Shown here: piece after piece, positions 41,789 through 50,862 of the stretch | How the letters are laid out: each line of letters starts with the position of its first letter | How positions within the stretch are numbered: the first letter of the stretch is position 1 | NCBI RefSeq assembly: GCF_032027425.1 | Contig: NZ_JAVSJA010000001.1 | Location: forward strand, 124,001 to 188,000 | From: Microcystis wesenbergii NRERC-220 | GTDB taxonomy: Bacteria > Cyanobacteriota > Cyanobacteriia > Cyanobacteriales > Microcystaceae | Direction: 5' to 3' | DNA length: 64,000 nt | Program-made: the position numbers and the translations under genes | Notes under the pieces: model-generated | Seen by the model: the letters and a program-made list of their open reading frames with translations, nothing else | What the model was told of the DNA's origin: nothing | Databases searched by the model: none

Positions 41789-42438
41789 TTATCTGTTAAT
41801 TCGTCCAGTTTGTCTGTATAAATTGCTACACTTTACCCTACGCTTACCCTGAATTTCTTTGGTCGTAATCGCCGTAATAGTTGAGACATTTTGTCCTTTT
41901 TAAAGAGGTCGAGTCTCGTGCGCTCTAGTTCCTTTAATCGAGCGATACTGGGTTCTAGTCATAGCTAGATTTGAAGCTGCTTCCTCAATCGAGATCAGGT
42001 TTTTCTCGTCTACGTCCCGAATTTTATCCTTTGTATTCTTGTCTAAGTTTTTGTACTCTTTCCGGCTCTTTTTCGGGAGGGTGTAGAGTTTTTTGGGCGG
42101 GTCATTCTCAAGCGTTCAGCCATTCTTGCCACTGTCGCTACACTTAAAACTATACCAGTTCTTTGCCAGAATAGTTCCGATAGTTCGGCTAGAGTTGCGT
42201 CATTATTTTCTTCAATTAACTCGCCGAGGGCGATCATTTGTTCTGGCGTGAGTTTTAAATGACGTCCACATCGATAAGTTTTCGGTCGAATATCTCCCGT
42301 TTCCCGAGATTGTTTCAAAAGCTTTTGGACGAAACTTAAGGTTACGCAGAATCTTTTCGCTAATTGACGCTGGGAGATCGGCTCGTTATAATAACAGTCT
42401 AGAATTTTTTGACGGAACTCTACTGGATAGGATTTCAT
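41789..42438 (-). pseudogene. Decayed IS630-family transposase
   Basis: The first 131 residues are intact (42438-42043): MKSYPVEFRQKILDCYYNEP, then SQRQLAKRFCVTLSFVQKLL, the helix-turn-helix of IS630-type transposases. After a frame change, matches to the DDE domain continue with NLISIEEAASNLAMTRTQYR near 41975. After another shift come KGQNVSTITAITTKE (near 41870-41826) and a stop at 41789. The C-terminal catalytic residues are lost, so the element cannot move itself. Confidence 0.78.
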
Positions 42439-42546
42439 TTTTTGTGCAATTTAGCTATCGATAACATTATACTTCATATTTGTGAGAAAGGCTCTATATT
42501 TGACTGAGCATTGACATTCAGTCTTACTGCTTGAGCTACACTAGAG

Positions 42547-42655
42547 CTTCTGCAAAAATCAAAAATCTTCTGTTAGGTGAGGAGACTCCGAGATAGGAGA
42601 CGGTCGACAGAAGGATAGTACAGAGTCGATAGGGAATATCCGCCCGAAACCTAGT
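42547..42655. repeat. Dispersed ~100-bp repeat, copy near 42.6 kb
   Basis: Starts CTTCTGCAAAAATCAAAAAT, continues TTAGGTGAGGAG and ATAGGAGAC, and ends with AATATCC and AAACCTAG. It is closely similar to 54144-54248, and its left end resembles the element at 3158. The surrounding gap (42439-42996, 558 bases) holds no supported gene. Confidence 0.65.
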
Positions 42656-43212
42656 TCGAGTTAGATAGAGTTGATAAATAGGCGAATGCTGGAGAAAACT
42701 ACGCCTAGAGACACCAAAACCATTAATCAGGCTTGGATGTCAGAAAATCTAGCACCGGTTAGGGCTGATGCTTAGATTGTAGAGGCGAATAGTTATAAGT
42801 CCCGTTTATTATTTTTTTTTATTCATCAGCAAAACTAATTAAAAAATCTGATCGATCGAACTGAACTATGATAAGATAGCGGGGTTTTGGCAAGCTCTAG
42901 CGATAGGTGATCGGGTAGTCAAGACGGAAGCGGGATGGCTAACGATCGGGGAATGGTTTTTGCTGTTAGTCTTAAAGAAACAACTGGGGTGAACCTATGG
43001 TTACATCACCGAATCCAACTCAGATAGTCTATCCCGATAGCGACGGGAAACCGATGGCCGACAATACAAGACAATTTCGCTGGATTACGACGATTAAAGC
43101 GAATTTAGACTGGTTATTTGCCAATGATGCCTATGTTTTTGTCGCCGGTGATTTACTCTGGTATCCCGTGGAGGGAGATAATAAAACTCGGCAAGCACCC
43201 GATGTCATGGTA

Positions 43213-43314
43213 AGTACCTAAGCAAAATTAATTACACATATCTAACCCCCCCTTGCCTCTTGCAAGAGTGCCTTTTGCCTTTCTTCACTAGGAAATTTAT
43301 TTTGCACGACTACT
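43213..43314. mobile_element. MITE, copy A, inside the Uma2 gene
   Basis: A 102-base insert with TA duplicated at 43211-43212 and 43315-43316. The left end is AGTACCTAAGCAAAATTAAT; the right end, reversed, is AGTAGTCGTGCAAAATAAAT. The inside has TTGCCTC/TTTGCCT heptamer-like units. TA target duplication is typical of IS630/Tc1-type mobilisation. Confidence 0.85.
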
Positions 43315-43749
43315 TAGCTTTTGGCAGACCGAAAGGGGAAAGAGGTTCCTATCAACAGTGGCAAGAAGAAAATATCCCCCCGCAAGTGGTTTTTGAAATT
43401 CTCTCTCCGGGTAATACCCAAACGGAAATAACCAGAAAACTACTGTTTTATGACCGTTATGGCGTGGAAGAATACTACATTTATAATCCCGATAAAAATG
43501 ATTTGGGCGGCTGTATTCGTCGGGAAAATCGCCTCGAAAGTCTGGAAAATCTCGATAATTGGGTCAGTCCTCGCTTGGGCATTCGTTTTCAATTGGCCGA
43601 ACCAGAGTTACTCTTGTATTATCCCGATGGTCAACCTTTCACCAGTTACAACCAAGAACGACAACGGGCCGAAGCGGAACGACAACGGGCCGAAGCGGAA
43701 CGAAAACGGGCCGAACGATTGGCGGCAAAACTGCGGGAGTTAAATATTA

Positions 43750-43955
43750 AGTACCTAAGCAAAATTAATTACACATCTAAGCCACTACTCCGTCAGACTT
43801 CTGGTGTGAGGAAACAGTGAACTGAAAACTCAAATCCGATCCCTAATAGCTGTCTCCCGTCTCCCGTCTCCCGTCTCCCGTCTCCCGTCTCCTGACGACC
43901 GTCTCCTGACGACCGTCTCCTGTCTCGACTAGGAAATTAATTTTGCACGACTACT
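43750..43955. mobile_element. MITE, copy B, inside the same Uma2 gene
   Basis: A 206-base insert flanked by TA (43748-43749 and 43956-43957). Its ends are the same as copy A: AGTACCTAAGCAAAATTAAT, and reversed AGTAGTCGTGCAAAATTAAT. The inside is different and longer, with a TCTCCCG heptamer array (about 43853-43890) and CTGACGACCGTCTC repeats. The shared ends with different middles show that only the termini define the family. Confidence 0.85.
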
Positions 43956-44264
43956 TAATCCCGAAGAAACTTAAAAAAAATTATTGATCGACTCAATCGA
44001 TCGAGATAGTCTCGCTACAATAAAAGTAGATAAATATCAAGTCCTCTAGCTAGAGTCGCAACAGTAAGCCCAGAAAAAATGCGCTAGGGCAGGGTTGGAC
44101 TAAATCGACGAAGCAATCGCTAAATAGGGGTAATTTCCGTCCACTTCTCCCCAATCCTGAACAGGAGAGGCAGAACCGAAGAATTTCTATAAAATTTCGG
44201 TAAGGGTGGAAAGATCAAGTAAGTTAGCGTTAGGGCTTAATCTTCGCCACGGAAAGGTAGAACT

Positions 44265-45404
44265 ATGACAGTTTGTGAATATCGGCCAGGTTTAGAAGGA
44301 ATTCCCGCCGCCCAATCGAGTATCAGCTTTGTGGATGGGCAAAAGGGAATCTTAGAGTATCGGGGCATTCGGATTGAGGAACTCGCCGAAAAAAGTACCT
44401 TCCTCGAAACCGCCTATCTCCTTATCTGGGGTGTTCTGCCCACGGCGGCGGAACTGGAAGAATTTGCCGATGAAATCCGTTATCATCGACGCATCAAGTA
44501 CCGTATCGAAGACATGATGAAATGCTTCCCCGAAAAAGGCCATCCCATGGATGCGCTACAAACTTCGGCGGCGGCTTTGGGGTTATACTATGCCCGTCGG
44601 GCTTTGGATAATCCCGAATATATCCGTCAGGCAGTAGTCCGGCTATTAGCGAAAATCCCCACCATGGTGGCGGCGTTTCAATTAATTCGCAAAGGTAATC
44701 ATCCCATTCAGCCCAACGATAGTCTTGATTATGCGGCCAATTTCCTCTATATGTTGACGGAAAGACGACCAACGGATTTAGCGGCGAAAGTTTTCGATGT
44801 CTGTTTGACTCTCCACGCCGAACATACCATGAATGCCTCGACTTTTTCGGCCATGGTCACGGCCTCCACTTTAACCGACCCCTACGGTGTCATCGCTTCA
44901 GCAGTGGGAACTCTCGCCGGCCCCCTCCACGGTGGGGCAAACGAGGAAGTATTGTTAATGTTAGAGGAAATCGGTTCGGTGGCTAATGTTCGTCCCTATG
45001 TGGAAAAATGTATCGCTAATAAACAAAAAGTTATGGGTTTTGGACACCGGGTATATAAAGTTAAGGATCCCCGGGCGACGATTTTACAAAATCTTGCCGA
45101 ACAATTATTCGCGGAATTAGGTTCCGATGAATACTACGATATAGCCCTAGAATTAGAACAGGCAATGGTGGATATCTACGGCGAAAAAGGTATCTATCCT
45201 AATGTGGATTTCTATTCGGGATTGGTCTATCGGAAATTAGGCATCCCCAGTGATTTATTTACCCCGATTTTTGCCATCTCCCGGGTGGCCGGTTGGTTAG
45301 CCCACTGGAAAGAACAATTAAATGCTAACCGCATTTTCCGTCCTACCCAAATCTACACCGGACTACACGATATCCCCTATACACCGATCGAACAACGTTC
45401 TTAG
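44265..45404 (+). CDS. gltA: Citrate synthase
   Basis: Condenses acetyl-CoA and oxaloacetate to citrate, here mainly to supply 2-oxoglutarate for nitrogen assimilation. The 379-residue protein is the short (type I-like, dimeric) form. Active-site residues are in LTLHAEHTMNASTFSAM (first His), GPLHGGANEEVL (second His) and KVMGFGHRVYKVKDPRA with the later Asp in NVDFYSGLVY. The 290 bases upstream (43975-44264) hold no gene; no clear NtcA site (GTA-N8-TAC) was seen. Confidence 0.96.
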   Translation: MTVCEYRPGLEGIPAAQSSISFVDGQKGILEYRGIRIEELAEKSTFLETAYLLIWGVLPTAAELEEFADEIRYHRRIKYRIEDMMKCFPEKGHPMDALQTSAAALGLYYARRALDNPEYIRQAVVRLLAKIPTMVAAFQLIRKGNHPIQPNDSLDYAANFLYMLTERRPTDLAAKVFDVCLTLHAEHTMNASTFSAMVTASTLTDPYGVIASAVGTLAGPLHGGANEEVLLMLEEIGSVANVRPYVEKCIANKQKVMGFGHRVYKVKDPRATILQNLAEQLFAELGSDEYYDIALELEQAMVDIYGEKGIYPNVDFYSGLVYRKLGIPSDLFTPIFAISRVAGWLAHWKEQLNANRIFRPTQIYTGLHDIPYTPIEQRS

Positions 45405-45437
45405 ATTTTATCTCCCATTCTTGATGGAAACACGGTT

Positions 45438-45474
45438 TCTCGCCTTTGTCAATCTTTCCTAGGCGAGATTTTTT
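45438..45474 (+). terminator. Rho-independent terminator of gltA
   Basis: TCTCGCCT (45438-45445) pairs perfectly with AGGCGAGA (45461-45468), followed by six Ts. It lies 34 bases after the gltA stop. Confidence 0.85.
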
Positions 45475-45602
45475 GTCTCATTTCCTGTTATATTGATGGG
45501 GCAAGGAAACAGTCCAGCGGCTTTCCCCTTGGTCAGTTTCGGTGTATATAGTCAGACAAGGTCTTTACTTCTAGGTAGTCAGACAGAAAAATATTAAAGA
45601 TT

Positions 45603-47345
45603 ATGGTGAAATTTTGGCGGGGATTAACGGTATTTTTAATTTCTTGTTTATTGCTGATTTCCCTAACTGCTTGTGGTAATCAAGTTAGACGCAATCAAGT
45701 GGTCATATCGGTATTAAGTGACCCAAAAACCTTTAATGCTGTTTTATCGGCCGAATCCCCGAATATTTTTGGTTTAACCTACGAAGGACTATTAACAGAA
45801 AATCCCATTACTGGCAAAAAAGAACCGGTCTTGGCAGAATCTTGGACAATTTCCGATGATAATTTGAGCATTATTTTTACTATCAGAGCGGGTTTAAAAT
45901 GGTCGGATGGTCAACCCTTAAGCGTTGATGACGTGGTTTTTACCTATAAAGACTTATATCTAAATCCTGATATTCCTAACAACTACCGCGATAGTTTAAG
46001 AATAGGATTAAAAAAAGAATTTCCAGTTATCACTAAACTAGATAATCGCAGAATCGAATTTAAACTCCCCGAACCTTTTGCTCCTTTTTTAGATGCTGTC
46101 AGTTCACCGATTTTACCTAAACACGCTTTAGAAAAAACTATTCAGAAAAAAAGCCCCGATGGTAGGTTAGAATTTCTCTCCACTTGGGGGTTAGATACTC
46201 CTCCCGATAAAATTGTTTTTAACGGTGCTTATAAACTAAAAGAATATATAACGGGACAAAGGATTATTTTTGAGAATAACCCTTACTATTGGAAAAAAGA
46301 TGCTCAGGGACAACAATTACCTCATATAACTTCAGTAATTTGGGCAATTGTTGAATCTCAGGATACAACTTTACTACAATTTCGTTCGGGAAGTTTAGAT
46401 TCTATTGCGGTAACTCCCGAATTTTTCTCCCTATTAAAAACCGAAGAAGAAAGAGGAAATTTCACGATTTTTAACGGGGGACCTGCCTACGGAACCCAAT
46501 TTATCAGTTTTAATCTCAACCAAGGCAAACGCGACGGAAAACCCCTAGTAAGTCCGATTAAATCCAGGTGGTTTAATAACTTAAATTTCCGTCAAGCTAT
46601 TGCCTACGGCATTAATCGTCAAAGAATGATTGATGATATCTATCGAGGGTTAGGACAAGAACAAAATTCTTTTCTTTCTATCCAATCGCCTTTTTACGAT
46701 CAAACCCTGAAAGGTTACGATTATAATCCCGAAAAAGCCAAAGAATTATTATTAGAGGCCGGATTTAAGTATAATAGTGATAATCTCCTAGTCGATGCCG
46801 ATAATAATCCCGTTAGATTTAACCTGATTACTAACGCGGGTAACAAAATCCGGGAAGCAATAGGCGCACAAATTAAAAATGATTTAGCCGCCATAGGAAT
46901 TCAAGTGGATTTTCAAGCGATCGCTTTTAGCAATTTAGTTGATAAACTAAGTAATAGTCTAGATTGGGAGTCCCATATTTTAGGTTTTACCGGCGATAAC
47001 GAACCCCACGCCCCCAATATTTGGTATGTAGATGGAAATCTCCACGCTTTTAACCAACAACCTCAACCCGGCAGCCCGCCAATTCAAGGCTGGCAAGCGG
47101 CGGATTGGGAGAAAAAAATCGCCGATTTATACGTCAAAGGTTCCCAAGAATTAGACTTTGAGAAGCGCAAAGTTATCTATAATGAAATTCAACAACTTCA
47201 ACAGGAATACGTCCCGTTTATTTATCTTGTCAATCCCCTCGCTTTGGGGGCCGTGCGTAACTGCTTTGAAGGAATACAATTCTCCGCCTTGGGTGGTGCA
47301 TTCTGGAATCTAGAAGAATTAAAGAAAACCTGTGGAGGTGTTTAA
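45603..47345 (+). CDS. ABC transporter substrate-binding lipoprotein (peptide/nickel family)
   Basis: Family 5 extracytoplasmic binding protein of 580 residues. The signal peptide ends in the lipobox LTAC (Cys near residue 24), so it is anchored to the membrane as a lipoprotein. Family blocks are PKTFNAVLSAESPNIFGLTY, WSDGQPLSVDDVVFTYKDL and NFRQAIAYGINRQRMIDDIY. No permease or ATPase genes adjoin it; the ligand (oligopeptide, nickel or other) is open. Its stop overlaps the next gene's start (TAATG). Confidence 0.91.
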   Translation: MVKFWRGLTVFLISCLLLISLTACGNQVRRNQVVISVLSDPKTFNAVLSAESPNIFGLTYEGLLTENPITGKKEPVLAESWTISDDNLSIIFTIRAGLKWSDGQPLSVDDVVFTYKDLYLNPDIPNNYRDSLRIGLKKEFPVITKLDNRRIEFKLPEPFAPFLDAVSSPILPKHALEKTIQKKSPDGRLEFLSTWGLDTPPDKIVFNGAYKLKEYITGQRIIFENNPYYWKKDAQGQQLPHITSVIWAIVESQDTTLLQFRSGSLDSIAVTPEFFSLLKTEEERGNFTIFNGGPAYGTQFISFNLNQGKRDGKPLVSPIKSRWFNNLNFRQAIAYGINRQRMIDDIYRGLGQEQNSFLSIQSPFYDQTLKGYDYNPEKAKELLLEAGFKYNSDNLLVDADNNPVRFNLITNAGNKIREAIGAQIKNDLAAIGIQVDFQAIAFSNLVDKLSNSLDWESHILGFTGDNEPHAPNIWYVDGNLHAFNQQPQPGSPPIQGWQAADWEKKIADLYVKGSQELDFEKRKVIYNEIQQLQQEYVPFIYLVNPLALGAVRNCFEGIQFSALGGAFWNLEELKKTCGGV

Positions 47346-48613
47346 TGACTCATTTTGGCATCCTTTGTCCTACAACTTCTGGACATATTTATTCTCTCCT
47401 ACCTTTAGGAAAAGAATTACAAAAACGCGGTCATAAAGTTACCTGTTTTTTAACTCTTGATGATGAAGAAATGGTGCAAGCAGCCGGGTTAGATTTTCAG
47501 GCAATTGCACCCGACCAATATCCGAAAGGCACATCAGCCAAAATTTTAGCCGAAATTGGTCAATTACAGGGAACAGCCGCCGTCCGTCGCACGGTACAAT
47601 TAGTAAGTGATTCTACCGCTGCCCTCTTTGAAACTATCCCTGAAGAGATGCGTCGCTTGGGAATTGATGCCCTAATTGTCGATCAAGTCTCCGCCTCAGG
47701 GGGTACAATCGCAGAAAAATTGGCTATTCCCTTTATCAGTTTTTGTTCGGCATTGGTTTTAAATCGCGATCCGCTTATTCCGCCCTTTATGACCAGTTGG
47801 GACTATAATCCCTCATTTATCGGGGTTATTCGCAATAAACTTGGCTATAAACTCCTTGACTCTCTGACTCGTCCCCTGAATGAGTTAATCAACCGGCAGC
47901 GTCAAGAATGGGGGTTAATTCCCTATCAAAACATCAATCAACGCTATTCCCCCCTTGCCCAAATTAGCCAACAACCCGCCGAATTCGAGTTTCCTCGGTC
48001 AAATTTACCCGCTCACTTCCACTTTACTGGTCCCTTTCACGATTCCTCCACCAGAAAAACGATTCCTTTTCCCTACGAAAAATTAACCGGACAACCCTTG
48101 ATTTATGCTTCCCTCGGTACAATTCAAAATCGCCTACAATCGGCCTTTAATGCGATCGCCGAAGCCTGTGCCGATTTGCCGGTACAATTAGTTTTATCCT
48201 TGGGCAACACCGACTCTAACATTCAAATAACGACAAAAAACGCCCTAGTTGTTCCCTACGCTCCCCAATTAGAGCTTTTAACCAGAGCCTCTCTTACTAT
48301 CACCCACGCAGGCTTAAATACTACCCTAGAATCCCTTGCCCAAGCTGTACCGATGGTGGCCATTCCCATCGCTAACGACCAACCGGGGGTATCTGCTCGG
48401 ATAAAATGGTCGGGGACAGGGGAAGTGATTCCGATTTCCCGTCTAGAAGCTCCCCGTTTACGAAAGGCGATTGAAAAGGTCTTATCCGTCCCCAGTTACC
48501 GAGAAAATGCCCTGAGAATGCAAAAAGCACTACAGAAGACTGGAGGAGTGAAAATGGCCGCCGATATCGTCGAAAAAGCCATTTCTACTGGCCAACCCGT
48601 CCTATCGGTATAA
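47345..48613 (+). CDS. UGT-type (GT1) glycosyltransferase
   Basis: GT-B enzyme of 422 residues resembling macrolide, zeaxanthin (CrtX) and MGT-like glycosyltransferases. It opens FGILCPTTSGHIYSLLPLG with the acceptor-side His. The donor-binding block is VPYAPQLELLTRASLTITHA, then GLNTTLESLAQAVPMVAIP and ANDQPGVSARI (about residues 300-352), the usual HxGxnTxxE region. It is translationally coupled to the binding-protein gene, an unusual pairing. The acceptor is unknown. Confidence 0.88.
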   Translation: MTHFGILCPTTSGHIYSLLPLGKELQKRGHKVTCFLTLDDEEMVQAAGLDFQAIAPDQYPKGTSAKILAEIGQLQGTAAVRRTVQLVSDSTAALFETIPEEMRRLGIDALIVDQVSASGGTIAEKLAIPFISFCSALVLNRDPLIPPFMTSWDYNPSFIGVIRNKLGYKLLDSLTRPLNELINRQRQEWGLIPYQNINQRYSPLAQISQQPAEFEFPRSNLPAHFHFTGPFHDSSTRKTIPFPYEKLTGQPLIYASLGTIQNRLQSAFNAIAEACADLPVQLVLSLGNTDSNIQITTKNALVVPYAPQLELLTRASLTITHAGLNTTLESLAQAVPMVAIPIANDQPGVSARIKWSGTGEVIPISRLEAPRLRKAIEKVLSVPSYRENALRMQKALQKTGGVKMAADIVEKAISTGQPVLSV

Positions 48614-48760
48614 TGGCTAGGGTCTGCTGAAAAAGTTTTTCCTGCGGACAGGATGTGACCAACTGTCTGCATCATAACCGATAGTGTCTGCCGCCGTTCC
48701 CTATACACGCACTTGTTAGGCATCGGATTGGCTAGAGTGTATAAACTGGTGAAAGTCTGG

Positions 48761-49528
48761 TCATTTAATGAATGATTGAAGGTCTTTTACTAACTCTATA
48801 CATGAGGTTAGCATCCACCCAAGCTCTTCAAGATGAGCTAATAATCGAGGGTTTTGTTCATCTAAAAGACTGATTAACTTGTAATAGTCTTCTATAGAGC
48901 TAGTATCCAGTGGCGCTAAATATTCATGAATCAACTTGTTTCGTTCCGCCACAATGTCTAAGAGAGCCTGTTTCTGAGCATTTAAGAAATCTGAGTCACT
49001 ATAGGAAACCTTAAATGACAAAGACATACCTAACTCAGAAGAGTCTAGTTGAGCTTCAGACTGACTATCATCCACCAGCACAGTGTCATGTAATTTCCAA
49101 ACTAGGCGACCTAATGTGTCCTTACGAAAGCTCTCATAATTGTCAACCAACTGGTTACGAGTTGATGTTGATAATCCCTCGATCTGAGTCACTGAAAGTA
49201 GATACTTTAAAATACCTTCAATCTTTGAAAAATTAACTATATTTCTACCCAGCTTTCTTAGTGCTTCAGTCCTAACTACTTCAATATCTATCGGTTCATC
49301 CATGATTAATGGTAAATCGAGATCTCTGACGTTGTTGGTTGCCATATCCTCTTCCGCCTGAGCGCTGAGGCGATCTAATTTTCCCGATGCTAGGTCCGCT
49401 TCAATTTGTCTATCCCACATCTCATCAAGATAGTCTTGAAGCCAGTTTGCCAGGGCGCGGACTTCACTCTCTGGCAGTTGCTTAATAGCCGACTCAACTT
49501 CTAAGCGATTAGTCATATAACAGGTCAA
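48761..49528 (-). CDS. Fusion of antitoxin-like N-terminus and HEPN-like C-terminal domain
   Basis: A 255-residue protein of mosaic look. Residues about 8-70 (VESAIKQLPESEVRALANWL, then DEMWDRQIEADLASGKLDRL) match the start of small antitoxins that partner RelE/ParE toxins. After about residue 75 a different helical domain follows. It ends with AERNKLIHEYLAPLD near residue 200, an R-x4-H motif with Asn after Arg as in HEPN ribonuclease or nucleotide-binding proteins. Function is not assigned. A start at the second Met (49516) is as likely. Confidence 0.62.
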   Translation of the reverse strand: MTCYMTNRLEVESAIKQLPESEVRALANWLQDYLDEMWDRQIEADLASGKLDRLSAQAEEDMATNNVRDLDLPLIMDEPIDIEVVRTEALRKLGRNIVNFSKIEGILKYLLSVTQIEGLSTSTRNQLVDNYESFRKDTLGRLVWKLHDTVLVDDSQSEAQLDSSELGMSLSFKVSYSDSDFLNAQKQALLDIVAERNKLIHEYLAPLDTSSIEDYYKLISLLDEQNPRLLAHLEELGWMLTSCIELVKDLQSFIK

Positions 49529-49748
49529 ATTGGAAGATCACAGCCATTTTATCGCTAATTAGGGTTTGCTGTTATAACCCCGTCCATGGCCTAACACAAA
49601 CCGAAGAACTATAAAGATTAGATTGAACATTTCTGTGATTTCTGTCCAACGGCAAAGTTAGCCTGCTTTTGGGGCAGGGATTAGCGCAAAGGTGGTGTTA
49701 TACTCAGACAAAGTGCAGAAAGTCAAAATCCGTAACTTTCTTGAATCC

Positions 49749-49970
49749 ATGCTGACAACTACTCAATTTGCGCCCCTGCTAAAGCAATTGTCTTACTCCG
49801 ATAAGCTCTTATTACTTAACTTTCTTGTAGCCGAGTTGCTCAAGGATTCTGGTATTGTACCGATGTCTATTGAAGATGATCTCCCTAGACAAGGTTTACA
49901 TGACTCTTTTGAGGCTGCCGCCATTCTTGCTCAAGCATTAAAAGAGAAACAAGAATTGACTCATGGCTAA
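49749..49970 (+). CDS. Small hypothetical protein paired with a retropepsin-like gene
   Basis: A 73-residue helical protein (MLTTTQFAPLLKQLSYSDKL, then LLLNFLVAELLKDSG). The ATG at 49749 gives this form; a GTG at 49692 would add 19 residues. It resembles the small partner proteins often placed before cyanobacterial aspartyl-protease-like genes, and in layout the antitoxin half of a gene pair. It overlaps the next gene by 8 bases, so translation is coupled. The function is unknown. Confidence 0.6.
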   Translation: MLTTTQFAPLLKQLSYSDKLLLLNFLVAELLKDSGIVPMSIEDDLPRQGLHDSFEAAAILAQALKEKQELTHG

Positions 49971-50376
49971 TAAGGTAAGATTTGCTTTCACCGAGGTAGA
50001 TTCTAGTCTTGGGGCATTAAGTGCGCTTCCTTATTTACCATTGACATTAACTTATCAAAGTCAATCCTTGAATGTTTCGGGTCTCTTGGATACTGGCTCT
50101 AGTGTTAATGTGTTGCCCTATGAAATGGGTTTAGCTTTAGGTGCAGTCTGGGAAAACCAAAGGCTATCTCTGCCATTAGGAGGTAATCTAGCTAGATTTG
50201 AAGCTCGTGCATTGGTTGTTAAAGCCACTGTTGAGCAATTCCCCGCCGTAGATTTAGCCTTTGCTTGGACACAAGATAAATATGCGCCGCTAATACTAGG
50301 ACAGATGAACTTCTTTCTTGCCTTTGATGTCTGTTTTTACAGATACGACTTAGCATTCGAGATTAGTCAAAAATAG
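49963..50376 (+). CDS. Retropepsin-like aspartyl protease
   Basis: A 137-residue protein of the single-domain, retroviral-type aspartic protease fold. The active-site motif is SGLLDTGSSVNVLPYEM near residues 39-55 and a second turn is APLILGQMNFFLAFDVCF near residue 108 (the ILG flap-end motif). Such proteins work as dimers. There is no signal peptide or membrane segment, so it acts in the cytoplasm. It shares an overlapping pair with the small gene upstream. Its substrate is unknown. Confidence 0.78.
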   Translation: MANKVRFAFTEVDSSLGALSALPYLPLTLTYQSQSLNVSGLLDTGSSVNVLPYEMGLALGAVWENQRLSLPLGGNLARFEARALVVKATVEQFPAVDLAFAWTQDKYAPLILGQMNFFLAFDVCFYRYDLAFEISQK

Positions 50377-50465
50377 TTTGACTAGAGAAAAAAGAGGTGC
50401 GTTACATTTCATTAACTACCAGAGCGGCGTACTGCTACGCAGTGCCTTCGGCATCGCAATTACCC

Positions 50466-50481
50466 AAAAGCGATCGCTTTT
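50466..50481. repeat. Extended HIP1 palindrome
   Basis: AAAAGCGATCGCTTTT contains the HIP1 octamer GCGATCGC, which is highly over-represented in many cyanobacterial genomes and occurs repeatedly in this window, mostly within genes. Confidence 0.8.
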
Positions 50482-50502
50482 ATATTCTCAAATTAACATG
50501 AG

Positions 50503-50862
50503 TTAAAAATGTTTATTTGGAACTAGCCAGTCGTCACTTGGTTCATGACCTCCGTCAATCGCACTAACCAAGAACTTTGTGATTGCTGAGATAGCACTGT
50601 GAATTGCTTGTGACTCAGTTACTGCCTGAGTTACTGATGGATAATATGGGTCAAATTGTGTTGGCGTATGTACGTTATGACTGACTGTAAAGTGAAATGG
50701 CTCCCTTGAATTTACGCTACTTTTCCAAATCTTGATTCTAATTTTGGGATGAAAGTCGTCTACTCCTACATTTAGGAAGATTTCCAATTCTCGAACGAGT
50801 ACGTATGACTCAACTATGTATTTATGCTTATCTAGAAGAGCGATAACTTCATCTGTCTCCAT
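50503..50862 (-). CDS. Hypothetical protein (119 aa)
   Basis: The frame from METDEVIALLDKHKYIVESY has coding-like composition. It contains VRELEIFLNVGVDDFHPKIR, then IKIWKSSVNSREPFHFTVSH and a closing helix SAISAITKFLVSAI. There is no signal peptide, membrane helix or recognised motif. It sits alone in an accessory stretch between the retropepsin-like gene and ldh. I do not recognise a family. Confidence 0.55.
   Translation of the reverse strand: METDEVIALLDKHKYIVESYVLVRELEIFLNVGVDDFHPKIRIKIWKSSVNSREPFHFTVSHNVHTPTQFDPYYPSVTQAVTESQAIHSAISAITKFLVSAIDGGHEPSDDWLVPNKHF

Larger units (their letters stand above)
42997..43974 (+). pseudogene. Uma2-family (DUF820) endonuclease gene broken by two MITEs
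   Basis: The pieces are 42997-43210, 43317-43747 and 43958-43974 plus shared TA bases. The first reads MVTSPNPTQIVYPDSDGKPM through QAPDVMV, the second AFGRPKGERGSYQQWQEEN through the family motif PPQVVFEILSPGNTQTE and a charged RAEAERQRAEAER tail, and the last NPEET-stop. Removing each insert with one TA restores one frame (VMV-AFGRPKG, ELNI-NPEET). Uma2 proteins have a PD-(D/E)XK nuclease-like fold; the function is poorly known. Confidence 0.85.

Noticed and set aside
43975-44264. NtcA site before gltA
   Set aside because: No GTA-N8-TAC with a properly spaced -10 box was seen.
44494-44772. Minus-strand frame inside gltA
   Set aside because: It is antisense to a well-supported gene and has no recognisable pattern.
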